64,000 nt of DNA, from positions 434,001 through 498,000 of the forward strand of contig JAOALC010000003.1 of assembly GCA_025153775.1 (NCBI GenBank), given 5' to 3'. The notes beneath the pieces are model-generated. The model was not told the DNA's origin, did not search any database, and saw nothing but the letters and a program-made list of their open reading frames with translations. Position 1 is the first letter of the stretch. The number at the start of each line of letters is the position of its first letter. Position numbers and translations under genes: made by a program. Source of the DNA: SAR92 clade bacterium H231. Its GTDB lineage: Bacteria; Pseudomonadota; Gammaproteobacteria; Pseudomonadales; Porticoccaceae. Of the stretch, positions 33,300 through 41,188 are shown piece by piece.

Positions 33300-34289
33300 T
33301 TAATTAAGGCTGTTTAAGCCGATAAAGGTTCCTCCATTGTTGTAACTCAGTTCGCGCATCAGGTTGGCAAATTTAATCGCTGATGCGCTGGGGGTGCCTC
33401 CCGGGGGGAAATGCACCGGAAAACCAATGGCGTGAACGCGAACCAGGCGATCACTGCCACGATTGGCCCTGTTAAGTTTATCTACTACCTGTACCACCCG
33501 ACGGATTGAACGGCCCTGAAAGTCATCGCCCAGAGTGTAGATACTGATTTTGCGCCCGGGACGATAGAAGGTGCGAATGGCAGCATTGATGCCTTCCACA
33601 GGGCTGGAGTTACTAAAGGGCGCCCAGTCGGACAGGCGATTGATAATATTTTCTCTGGTTTTGGGACTGTCGGTTATCCAGCTGCCTTTATTGCCGGAGA
33701 ACATATACTGGCCCATATCGTTGAGTACCTGAATACCTTTGACCTCTGGGTAGATATCGAGAATATTGATCATCTCTTTTTTAACTTTTTCCCAGGCCGC
33801 CACCTGCATGCTGCCGGAGGTGTCGATAACAAAAATAATATAGTCGCTGTCGGCTGGAATGCCGCCAATCAGCTGATTTTGCTGTTTAAACTCTGGCCCC
33901 AGCAAGCGTTCCATCTCCTCGGTCAGTACCTGCAGCACCAGCTGTAGCTGTTCTTTCTCTCGGGACTGGGACTGGGACAGCTGATTGGACTGCTTGGCCA
34001 CGCTGGCCAGCTTGGCTTTGAGTCGCGCTATGCGTTCTTGCAGATCGGATAGCTGCTGTTTGCGAGATTTAAGTCGCTCATCCAGCTGCACCGCCTCACC
34101 GCGGATATCGAACAGCCGCTCCTGATACTCTTTTACAGACCCCAGCAATTGTCGCTCTGCCTCTTCCAGAGCTGAGGGGTCTCCCACCTTGGCAATCACC
34201 AGCAGCAGAACTATTGCGCCAAAGCCACAGCTAATAACATCCAAAAAAGACAGGCTGGCCTCTGGTAAGTCGCGGCGTTGTTTTTTCAT
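33300..34289 (-). CDS. vWA protein with TolR/ExbD-like membrane segment (paralogue B)
   Basis: A 329-residue protein in three parts. Residues about 12-33 are a membrane segment with ASLSFLDVISCGFGAIVLLL; Asp17 lies at its start, where TolR, ExbD and MotB carry their proton-binding Asp. Residues about 40-130 form a coiled coil (RLKSRKQQLSDLQERIARLK). Residues about 148-329 are a von Willebrand A domain with the metal site DTSGS at 156-160 and YTLGDDF; the Thr of the MIDAS is not obvious (NSSPVEGINAA), so it may be partly degenerate. The domain should face the periplasm. The start overlaps the stop of the other vWA gene by 4 bases. Confidence 0.82.
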   Translation of the reverse strand: MKKQRRDLPEASLSFLDVISCGFGAIVLLLVIAKVGDPSALEEAERQLLGSVKEYQERLFDIRGEAVQLDERLKSRKQQLSDLQERIARLKAKLASVAKQSNQLSQSQSREKEQLQLVLQVLTEEMERLLGPEFKQQNQLIGGIPADSDYIIFVIDTSGSMQVAAWEKVKKEMINILDIYPEVKGIQVLNDMGQYMFSGNKGSWITDSPKTRENIINRLSDWAPFSNSSPVEGINAAIRTFYRPGRKISIYTLGDDFQGRSIRRVVQVVDKLNRANRGSDRLVRVHAIGFPVHFPPGGTPSASAIKFANLMRELSYNNGGTFIGLNSLN

Positions 34290-35341
34290 GGCCAGTCCCT
34301 CGATGGGGCTATAAAGGCGCCTTTGGTATCCAGGGCAGTCTGCCAGAATAGGGCGGCGGCTTCGGGGTCACCCTCCATGGGGAACAGAATGGTGTTGATT
34401 GGCACACCTTTGGGGAATTCGTCCATGGCGGCATTAAAGTGCTTGCGCCGCTGCTGCCCGGAGACCATATATTTGCTGGGCGGGGTCTTGCCTTGAGTGG
34501 GCAATCCGTCGGTAAGCAGAAAGACGTTATCGGGCCGGTCTTCAAAGTCGGCAATGGCGCCAAAGGCATTGATCAGACTGGTGCCGGCGCCTGGTGAGTA
34601 GTCTCTAATACCGGTAACAGCGCTCTCCAGGGCCAGATCGTCTGCCGCGTCCAGCCATTCGCCCCTAGTGCCTGGAACTGCAGTCTGAATATCAGTATTA
34701 AAAATATACAGCTGAAAGCGGCTGCTGGGAGGCAGCTGGGCCAGCAGCCATTCCAATGTGCGCAATGTCCACTGCCATTTGGGCGACTGTTTTTTCTGCT
34801 CGTCGTCCATATTGCGTCGGCGCACCGCATTGACCACTGTGTCGGCAAGCATGCTGGCGGAGCCATCCACTAAAATAAGTACTCGCTCGCCACCCAGTTT
34901 TAAGCCGGTTAGATACTGGCGGTTGCCATCTCCCTGAAACTCTCGCACCTTGTCGCCAAACTCTACCTCTTCCATCTGTGCGGTTTCATCTTCAAGCTGC
35001 TCCACCTGCCTGCGCAGCTTATCCAGGTCGTTGGGATCGTTCTGAATGCTTTTTTCCTGTTCTTCTAAATCGGTAATCACCCGCTTCGAGAGCCCCTGGG
35101 CTTCGACCAATTCGAGTTTGATTTTTTCCAGACTGTTTAGCAGCTGAACTTTTTCCTCTTCTGCATCGCGGATGTCCATCTGCAGCATATCCACTTCGGC
35201 GGAGATGCGAATATCTGGGGTAATGACCTCTGTTGCATTGTGGCGCAGAATTAAAAACAGCAGTGTCACTGCACCAAAGCCGCAGGCCATAATATCCAGA
35301 AAGGACAGACTGACAGCTATATTGCGACGCTTTTTAGGCAT
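34286..35341 (-). CDS. vWA protein with TolR/ExbD-like membrane segment (paralogue A)
   Basis: A 351-residue protein with the same plan as its downstream neighbour. Residues about 11-32 form a membrane segment with VSLSFLDIMACGFGAVTLLF and Asp16. Residues about 50-130 are a coiled coil (LEKIKLELVEAQGLSKRVI). Residues about 150-345 are a vWA domain with a complete MIDAS: DGSAS at 159-163, Thr in GAGTSLINAFGA and Asp in LLTDGLPTQG. Paralogues A and B share the S-L-S-F-L-D-x-x-x-C-G-F-G-A core but differ elsewhere, so they may form a heterodimer. The gene overlaps the Hsp70-like gene by 8 bases upstream and paralogue B by 4 bases downstream. Confidence 0.84.
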   Translation of the reverse strand: MPKKRRNIAVSLSFLDIMACGFGAVTLLFLILRHNATEVITPDIRISAEVDMLQMDIRDAEEEKVQLLNSLEKIKLELVEAQGLSKRVITDLEEQEKSIQNDPNDLDKLRRQVEQLEDETAQMEEVEFGDKVREFQGDGNRQYLTGLKLGGERVLILVDGSASMLADTVVNAVRRRNMDDEQKKQSPKWQWTLRTLEWLLAQLPPSSRFQLYIFNTDIQTAVPGTRGEWLDAADDLALESAVTGIRDYSPGAGTSLINAFGAIADFEDRPDNVFLLTDGLPTQGKTPPSKYMVSGQQRRKHFNAAMDEFPKGVPINTILFPMEGDPEAAALFWQTALDTKGAFIAPSRDWP

Positions 35342-36596
35342 TGCTGACCTCTATCAGCCGCAGTTTGTGGCCGGCCACTGTCAGGCTGCTCCCTGCCTGG
35401 CAGGTTTTGGGTAGCTGCACCTGCAGATTATCCTGCTGGTGTTGAACCTTAAGCTGGTGATTGGTGACCACAAATACCAGGGCGGCGCGATTATCTATGC
35501 CGGTGACTAGGCTCAGCTGATTGTCTTTAATATGTATGCTGACGGGATGATCCAGTGGATAGCCATGGTTCTGATACAGCAGATGTGTGGCCTGATGAAC
35601 CTTTTTGCTGGCCCCTGCTTTGGATTTGCCGGGGGCCTCTAATTCAGAAATACGGTGCAGTTCTTTGCCTGCCAGTTTGTCCTGCAGATTAAAGCAGTTG
35701 TCTATGCCAGTATTTTGATTGCACAGTCTGGCCTCGGCAAACTGAGACAGCAATGTGGGCAGTAGGCTGGCACTGTGGGAGAAGCAAAGCTCGGCCTTTG
35801 GGTATTTTGCAATAATGGTATGCAGCCCGTTGAGTCGCTGCTCGAACAGCTGGGCAATCTGCTGTTTGCGTAGTACCAGATTAAGCTCACCCTGGGCCGA
35901 GGGCAGGGTGACTGATATCTCATCTTCCCAGCCCAGTTGCATTAGCCACTGGGGCAGCTGGTTGTAGATCAGCTGCTCGCCATCGGAGGTATGCAGTGGG
36001 TCGTAGCGATAGTCAGTAATTAGCTGGTCGCTGATATGGCGGGCGGCAGCATTGTAGAGCTGCATTACGCCCAGGTCGGGGATAACTTCCTGGTCTGCAA
36101 TCTGCAGCTGACCATCGGTTTTGGCAACCCTGGTGACCACCGCCTGCTGAAGTTGCAGTTCAATTAGCAATGACTGGGTCTGCTGGTCTGCACAGCTGGC
36201 TAGGGCGCTGTCGATTACGGCAACAATCTGCACGGGCACAGCACTGGCTAGGCCCAGTAATAATGACAGCTGCTGGTCGGAAAAACTGCCGGGCACACTG
36301 AGGATCAGACTTTCTGGAGAGCCTGCCGCCTGGACCAGCTGTTTTAGCTGGGCAAAGGCGATATCCGCATGATGTCGCGCCCAGCGCTGTTTGCTGGGCA
36401 GTGCTAGCTGATTGAATTGTCGCCAGTACTGGTTGTAACTGTGCTGGGGCTGTTGCCAGGCGACGGCTCGGGCGCTGTCTCCCGTTTCGATACCAGTGGC
36501 GGTTAACTGCGCAAACCCCGGCTCTGAGTGCAGGGTGCCGTCCTCTGTCTGGATAATCAGATTCTGGTCGTTCAGTTCGAGTACGGCAACAGTCAT
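35334..36596 (-). CDS. Degenerate Hsp70/ASKHA-like protein (operon gene)
   Basis: A 420-residue soluble protein whose layout follows the Hsp70/actin ATPase fold. SLILSVPGSFSDQQLSLLLG corresponds to the ITVPAYFNDxQR region, VQIVAVIDSALAS to the helix after it, LLIELQLQQAVVTRV to the phosphate-2 strand, and ELCFSHSASLLPTLLSQF to the adenosine motif near residue 270. The phosphate motifs themselves are degenerate: there is no DLGTTNS-like loop at the N-terminus and no DxGGG. ATP hydrolysis is therefore doubtful. The last 100 residues look like a separate beta domain (VSIHIKDNQLSLV .. LTVAGHKLRLIEV). No signal peptide. It lies 2 bases after the MotA-like gene and overlaps the first vWA gene. Confidence 0.62.
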   Translation of the reverse strand: MTVAVLELNDQNLIIQTEDGTLHSEPGFAQLTATGIETGDSARAVAWQQPQHSYNQYWRQFNQLALPSKQRWARHHADIAFAQLKQLVQAAGSPESLILSVPGSFSDQQLSLLLGLASAVPVQIVAVIDSALASCADQQTQSLLIELQLQQAVVTRVAKTDGQLQIADQEVIPDLGVMQLYNAAARHISDQLITDYRYDPLHTSDGEQLIYNQLPQWLMQLGWEDEISVTLPSAQGELNLVLRKQQIAQLFEQRLNGLHTIIAKYPKAELCFSHSASLLPTLLSQFAEARLCNQNTGIDNCFNLQDKLAGKELHRISELEAPGKSKAGASKKVHQATHLLYQNHGYPLDHPVSIHIKDNQLSLVTGIDNRAALVFVVTNHQLKVQHQQDNLQVQLPKTCQAGSSLTVAGHKLRLIEVSNA

Positions 36597-36598
36597 AA

Positions 36599-37408
36599 TT
36601 ATTTAGCGGCCTTGAGGAATCGCAGCAGCTTATTTTCACAGTAGGCCTGTGAGTCCAGTACCAGCCGCTCTTGAATCAGCTGCAGCTGGTGCATAAAGAA
36701 CATCACCACCATACTGATAAGCAGGGCGATAAAGGTGGAGTTAAAGGCGACACCCAGGCTGCTGGTGACACCGGCAATATTGCCTTCCATGGCCTCATGG
36801 GCCTGACCCAGGGCGGCGCCAATACCCCGCACTGTGCCTATAAAACCTATGGAGGGAATGGCCCAGGTGATATAGCGCACCATGGAGAGCTCTGAATCTA
36901 GGCGATCATTTTCTGTATCGCAGACATTGGTTACGGCCTCGGTGGCGAATTGCACACTGTCGGTCACCTGAAATCTGGTCAGGGCCGTCTGCAGGGCGCG
37001 GGGCAGTAGATAGCTGCGCTGTTCATCGGGCAGCGCCTGCAGTGGCCGAGCCAGCTGGCTGGCATCGTCTGGCAGTACTCGCGAGCCCTCGGCTATGGAC
37101 ATCAGCGGCAGTTCGAGCATATGTTTCTCGCGCATGCTGGTGCGGGTTTTGTAGCCCATAATGGCCAGCGCCCAGAACATCAGAATAAAACAGGACTCCT
37201 GCTCTATATCTTTAACCACAATAAAGAATGACCGCGGCACCACATATTCTTCACCTGCTGCGGCCATCTCGGCATGGCGGCGAATGGTGCTGTCGGCATT
37301 GGGGCGCACCACTGTAACGTAAATAGTGTGGATAATAATTACCGATAGCAGCAGGGCTACTAGCTGGAAAAACATCTCGTTGGTCGCGCGGTGGGTTGGA
37401 CTATTCAT
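36599..37408 (-). CDS. MotA/TolQ/ExbB-type proton channel protein
   Basis: A 269-residue inner-membrane protein. A hydrophobic segment at about 13-33, another near 73-90, and two long ones near 183-205 and 222-245 give the four-helix plan. The family core is visible at about residues 180-250: ITWAIPSIGFIGTVRGIGAA and then GVAFNSTFIALLISMVVMFF, matching the MotA_ExbB domain (the usual xGLLGTVxG). Such proteins form pentamers around two Asp-bearing partners and use the ion gradient. Here the only Asp-bearing single-helix partners nearby are the two vWA proteins. The gene has AGGA 9 bases before its start and is followed 2 bases on by the Hsp70-like gene. Confidence 0.88.
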   Translation of the reverse strand: MNSPTHRATNEMFFQLVALLLSVIIIHTIYVTVVRPNADSTIRRHAEMAAAGEEYVVPRSFFIVVKDIEQESCFILMFWALAIMGYKTRTSMREKHMLELPLMSIAEGSRVLPDDASQLARPLQALPDEQRSYLLPRALQTALTRFQVTDSVQFATEAVTNVCDTENDRLDSELSMVRYITWAIPSIGFIGTVRGIGAALGQAHEAMEGNIAGVTSSLGVAFNSTFIALLISMVVMFFMHQLQLIQERLVLDSQAYCENKLLRFLKAAK

Positions 37409-37433
37409 GGTGCTATTCCTGTGTCTTGGTCGC

Positions 37434-37691
37434 TTAAATATCTGAGGGAAGAGGGACTGGAAAATCTTCGGAAATCTCTTCGCTGGGTTTAAAGTCGCCG
37501 TCTTTGGGACCGCTGTTCTGGTCAGTTTTAGTCTCTTCGGACCTGGCTTTAGTGCTGCTATCTGCCTCGGCAGTCTGAGTCGTGTCAGTTTCGGTGGCTG
37601 CAGTGTTCTGTTCGGGCTGCTGTGCTGCGGCTAGGGTTGGGGCCAATACTAGCAGCATAGCTGTGGTTCTGAGTATCTGTTTGCTATTCAT
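37434..37691 (-). CDS. Small secreted acidic protein of unknown function
   Basis: An 85-residue protein with a clear signal peptide (about residues 1-23, MNSKQILRTTAMLLVLAPTL ending AAA) and a mature part of about 62 residues that is disordered and rich in Glu, Thr, Ser and Asp, ending FPVPLPSDI. No family is recognised. The start overlaps the PEGA/FGE gene's stop by 4 bases and has GGAG 7 bases upstream, so it is deliberately translated in the operon. A spacer, linker or chaperone-like role is possible. Confidence 0.6.
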   Translation of the reverse strand: MNSKQILRTTAMLLVLAPTLAAAQQPEQNTAATETDTTQTAEADSSTKARSEETKTDQNSGPKDGDFKPSEEISEDFPVPLPSDI

Positions 37692-39757
37692 GGCTGAACT
37701 CCGGCCCTATCTACATAGCGGGCGATTCTGAAGCCTACATCCAGTCGTCCATCAGTGCCAGCATCGCGATAGCTGAGGCGCAGCTCGGTGCGTGAACCCA
37801 GGGCCCAGCTGGCACCGCGAATAACATGGCGATTGCCGCTCTTGGGGCCGCGGGGATCCATTATGGGTTCGCCGCGATGGGGCCTGATATCGTAGTAGTC
37901 ATTAACCCATTCGGCCACATTGCCGCTCATATTAAAGAGGCCTTTGGCGTTGGGTTTAAAGCTGCCAATATCTGCGGATACCGGAAAGTTGTCGCTGTAA
38001 TTGGCAATGGTGAAGTTAAGAAACCTGGAGGCACTCTGGTCGGCATAATTGTCCTCAACCTCCAGCGGCGGATACAGGTTGCTGTTCCAGGGGAAAACCA
38101 TGGCATTGCCCGCGCTGTCGATTTTGGCTGCCCAGGCCCACTCCGCCTCTGTGGGCAGGCGATAGCCATGGGAGTCCCAGTCGAAGCCGCTTACTACACC
38201 GTCGGCCACCTGATAGAAAGGCGGCAGCCCTTCCTGACGGCTTAGCCAGTTGCAGTAGAGGGCGGCCTGTTCCCAGGAGATTTTGGCCACTGGTTGGCTG
38301 TTCATATCCAGAGACTGGCCCTTGATGGCGGTGGAACTGTGCTCCTGCCAGCGACGAAACTGCATATTACTGATTTCTTTAACCCCTAGATAAAAAGGTC
38401 GCTCTAATCCCACTTTACGCTCTGCTTCATTGGCGCGACGCCCAGGCTGACGACGGGGGGCACCCAGGGTGAAGGTCTGTTTGGGTCGGAACAGTTTTAG
38501 TTCTGAGCCTAGAGTACTTTTAATACGCGGTGGCCGGGAGGCCCAGTAGGCATCTTCTAGGGTCAGCAGTGCAATGCTCAGCGCCTGTTGATGACCTGGC
38601 CTCGGAGTGACGGTAAGAGACTTGGGTTCATAACCGGCTTTTTGGATAGTCAATGTATGGGGTTTGGCATTGAGCGACAGGGTCCGGCTGCCGGTGCCTC
38701 TGGGCTGATTATCTACCAGTATCTGGGCATCCCCTGGGCTGACAGTTAGGGCTATGCTGCCAATATTGGGCTTGAGACTGACCTCCATCTGGGTGGTGGC
38801 CTCGGGCTCCAGGCTAGCGGATCTGGTGGCCTTGAGATAACCTTCGAGAAACAGTTCTACGCGGTATTTTTTAAATGGCGCCATGGCCAACTCCAGGGGA
38901 GTGGTGCCGAGAAACTGATTGTCTATGGTCACATTGGCCCCTGAGGGTGTGCTGTTAACCTGCAGTGTGCCGTCGGATAGGATCAGCTTTATGGTTGGGT
39001 GCTCGTCGCTGGTTCCGGCGTTAACTGTAACCTGCTGGTTAAAGGTTTTGTAACCACTGAGCTCCAGGCGCAGATCACTACCAGTTTCCAGCACCTCTGT
39101 GGTTAGCGGTGTCTGGCCGATCAGGCGGTCATCTATATACAGGTCTGCACCCTGGGGCTGAGAATTAAATTGCTTTTCACCCCAGGCCGGCAGCAGGGAA
39201 ATATTGATTGACTGGGTGGTACCCAGGCCTGCGATATCAATCTCCTGTTGCAGGGGGAAGTAGCGGTATTTACTGAATTCAATCTGGTGAAGACCGCGGC
39301 TAATGCCCTCGATAGTGCCTGGCACCTCTCCTCTGGGCTCGCCATCTACAGAGCTCGCTATGCCGTTTATTTCAGAGCTGACCATAAGATTGCCGGGCAG
39401 AGGTTGCAGCACCAGCTTTAATTCCTGGGTGGCCTCGTCGCTTACGCTGATGGTTTGATTGAGGGGATAGTAGCCCTGGGCACTGGCCTGGATGCTGTAG
39501 TCGCCGCTGAGCAGCAGATAGTTGTCGCCTATATTAAATGATAGGCCGCCGATCTCGATCTCGGCATTCTCTGGCTCGGTCTGGAAGATCACCGCGCGGG
39601 CCACAAACAGATAGAGCAGAATAATCACCGCACTGGTGGCCAGCAGTGCCAGCGCCAATACCCCTGGGGATATGGGCAGGCTGCGCTCTGTGCCTGCCGC
39701 ATCTATGGGCTGGAAGTCGGTGGCTGATAGGGGTTGGTTATTATTTTTATCGGGCAT
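37688..39757 (-). CDS. PEGA-repeat protein with C-terminal FGE/sulfatase-modifying-like domain
   Basis: A 689-residue protein. A short cytoplasmic N-terminus is followed by one membrane segment (about 30-55, VLALALLATSAVIILLYLF). Then come about five PEGA-type beta repeats (about 70-415), for example QPQGADLYIDDRLIGQTPL, TPSGANVTIDNQFLGTTPL and SPGDAQILVDNQPRGTGS. Residues about 440-685 are an FGE-sulfatase domain: KISWEQAALYCNWLSRQEG, GYRLPTEAEWAWAAK, LFNMSGNVAEWVNDYY, VIRGASWALGSR, DVGFRIAR. The two active-site Cys of real formylglycine-generating enzymes (in the GGSYMCHRSYC-type segment) are absent, so it is more likely a binding or scaffold domain. PEGA repeats often bind surface polymers. 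Its start lies 6 bases after the previous gene. Confidence 0.86.
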   Translation of the reverse strand: MPDKNNNQPLSATDFQPIDAAGTERSLPISPGVLALALLATSAVIILLYLFVARAVIFQTEPENAEIEIGGLSFNIGDNYLLLSGDYSIQASAQGYYPLNQTISVSDEATQELKLVLQPLPGNLMVSSEINGIASSVDGEPRGEVPGTIEGISRGLHQIEFSKYRYFPLQQEIDIAGLGTTQSINISLLPAWGEKQFNSQPQGADLYIDDRLIGQTPLTTEVLETGSDLRLELSGYKTFNQQVTVNAGTSDEHPTIKLILSDGTLQVNSTPSGANVTIDNQFLGTTPLELAMAPFKKYRVELFLEGYLKATRSASLEPEATTQMEVSLKPNIGSIALTVSPGDAQILVDNQPRGTGSRTLSLNAKPHTLTIQKAGYEPKSLTVTPRPGHQQALSIALLTLEDAYWASRPPRIKSTLGSELKLFRPKQTFTLGAPRRQPGRRANEAERKVGLERPFYLGVKEISNMQFRRWQEHSSTAIKGQSLDMNSQPVAKISWEQAALYCNWLSRQEGLPPFYQVADGVVSGFDWDSHGYRLPTEAEWAWAAKIDSAGNAMVFPWNSNLYPPLEVEDNYADQSASRFLNFTIANYSDNFPVSADIGSFKPNAKGLFNMSGNVAEWVNDYYDIRPHRGEPIMDPRGPKSGNRHVIRGASWALGSRTELRLSYRDAGTDGRLDVGFRIARYVDRAGVQP

Positions 39758-39763
39758 AATGGC

Positions 39764-41188
39764 TTAAATCATCTCGTCGCAGCTTACTCTGATTGGCCCT
39801 TTGATAGGGGCACCAGTAATGGTGAATTCAACACGCACATCTCGGTAACCCATGCGTGTACCAGCCGCTATGTAACGACCCGGCTTTAACTGCAGAGATG
39901 TCTGCTCAAAGGCTCCCAGCTTGGCGATACGGAATAATGTAACCTGGGTTTGGTTATTGGATTGCAGCACCACATCGACTGCTGTGGTGGACTGTTGCAG
40001 TGCTTTATTCAGGTCGGCGATTTGCTGCGTTAGTAGAGGCCCTGGGTTGGCGATGCCTGAGGCATCTGCTAATAGCCGCTGGGCGCTGTTGTACTGGCTG
40101 GAGGAAGACAGTTTTAAGGGGTCGGCCAGCACGGCTTGAATCTGATTATCTAATTTGGCTCTGACAGCTACTGGAATGGTTTTTACTCTGGCCTCTGTCA
40201 ATGAGGGATCGGTTTGCAGCAGCGACTGGTAGAGCTCGAGTGCCTGCTGCCATTGCTCGCGGTCTTCGAACTCGGCGGCCTGCAACATCTGACGACTGAC
40301 CAGTATCTGTGACTGTTTGGTGGCTACCTGCGATAGGGCCTGAGCCACGGCTGGGTGGTTGCTGTAGATTTTTGCTGCGCGATTAAAGGCGTTGGTGGCC
40401 GCTGCAAATTGATTGCTGTCGAGAGCGGCAAAGCCGTCGCTCATATGGCCGCGAAAACGCTGCTCAGTAATGGCCTGATTTGCAGACTGCAGCTCTGCTG
40501 CAGCCTTAATATGTAGACCGTCGATACTAACTGCCTGCTCAAAATAGGCTTTGGCTGCGGCCAGCTCGTTGGTTTGCAGCCGTTGCCGGCCATTGTTCAG
40601 AGCTGCGATCAGAGTCTCCAGCTGCCCGGCGCGCTGGGCCAGTTGCTGAGACCTGCGGTCTTCTGGGGCTATGGCCATTGCGGTAGCGGCGGCTTCTGTG
40701 GCTGGGGCAATATCTGCCAGCTCGGCATTTTCTATGGCATTGATACCATCGCGAAGGGCGGTCTCCAGGGTTGTCTGGCCGCTGATCTCAAGGGCCTGTA
40801 GCTGTTTTAGCGAACTCTGGTAGCTGGCCTGGGCATCTCGGTAATCCCCATAGCCATATTGTTCATCACCCTGGTCGATTAGTGCCAGGGCCTGACGGAA
40901 TTCAAAATCGCCCCAGTACTCGACATTCTGCTGTTTGAGACTGTCGCGGACGGCGATAATCTGGGCTAGCACCTTCTGTGAATCTTGGCGGTACTTGGTT
41001 TTTTCTGCAGCTGTGGATGGGCTGACGGCAGTTTTTGCCGGGACTGGGGTGGCGGATTCATCGGCGGTTGCAATCCAGGGGTCGGAGACCATATTGGGCA
41101 GCAGCAAGACCACAGCGACTACCAGTAGCAGTAAGCCGCCGATAATCAATTTTTGTCTGCCTTCCTGTTGGCCTGGTCTGCTGGTCAT
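39764..41188 (-). CDS. Single-pass periplasmic TPR/coiled-coil protein (operon gene)
   Basis: A 474-residue protein with 11 cytoplasmic residues, one membrane segment (about 13-31, LIIGGLLLLVVAVVLLLP) and a large helical periplasmic part. Repeated patterns such as ALIDQGDEQYGYGDYRDAQA, LAAAKAYFEQAVSIDGLHI, FAAATNAFNRAAKIYSNHP and EQWQQALELYQSLLQTDPS indicate TPR-like repeats spaced through residues about 70-360. The last 80 residues form a small beta domain (VTLFRIAKLGAFEQTSLQLK .. GPIRVSCDEMI). No enzyme motif. It is likely a periplasmic scaffold. The ATG overlaps the preceding stop by one base (TAATG). Confidence 0.7.
   Translation of the reverse strand: MTSRPGQQEGRQKLIIGGLLLLVVAVVLLLPNMVSDPWIATADESATPVPAKTAVSPSTAAEKTKYRQDSQKVLAQIIAVRDSLKQQNVEYWGDFEFRQALALIDQGDEQYGYGDYRDAQASYQSSLKQLQALEISGQTTLETALRDGINAIENAELADIAPATEAAATAMAIAPEDRRSQQLAQRAGQLETLIAALNNGRQRLQTNELAAAKAYFEQAVSIDGLHIKAAAELQSANQAITEQRFRGHMSDGFAALDSNQFAAATNAFNRAAKIYSNHPAVAQALSQVATKQSQILVSRQMLQAAEFEDREQWQQALELYQSLLQTDPSLTEARVKTIPVAVRAKLDNQIQAVLADPLKLSSSSQYNSAQRLLADASGIANPGPLLTQQIADLNKALQQSTTAVDVVLQSNNQTQVTLFRIAKLGAFEQTSLQLKPGRYIAAGTRMGYRDVRVEFTITGAPIKGPIRVSCDEMI

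Noticed and set aside
33300-35341. BatA/BatB-MoxR type vWA system
   Set aside because: No MoxR AAA+ ATPase is encoded nearby, and the vWA proteins have one N-terminal helix with a TolR-like Asp, unlike the flanking-helix Bat layout.
33300-37408. Zorya-type anti-phage system (ZorA/ZorB)
   Set aside because: There is a MotA-like protein, but the Asp-bearing partners carry vWA domains and no OmpA-like peptidoglycan domain, and no ZorC, ZorD or ZorE is present.
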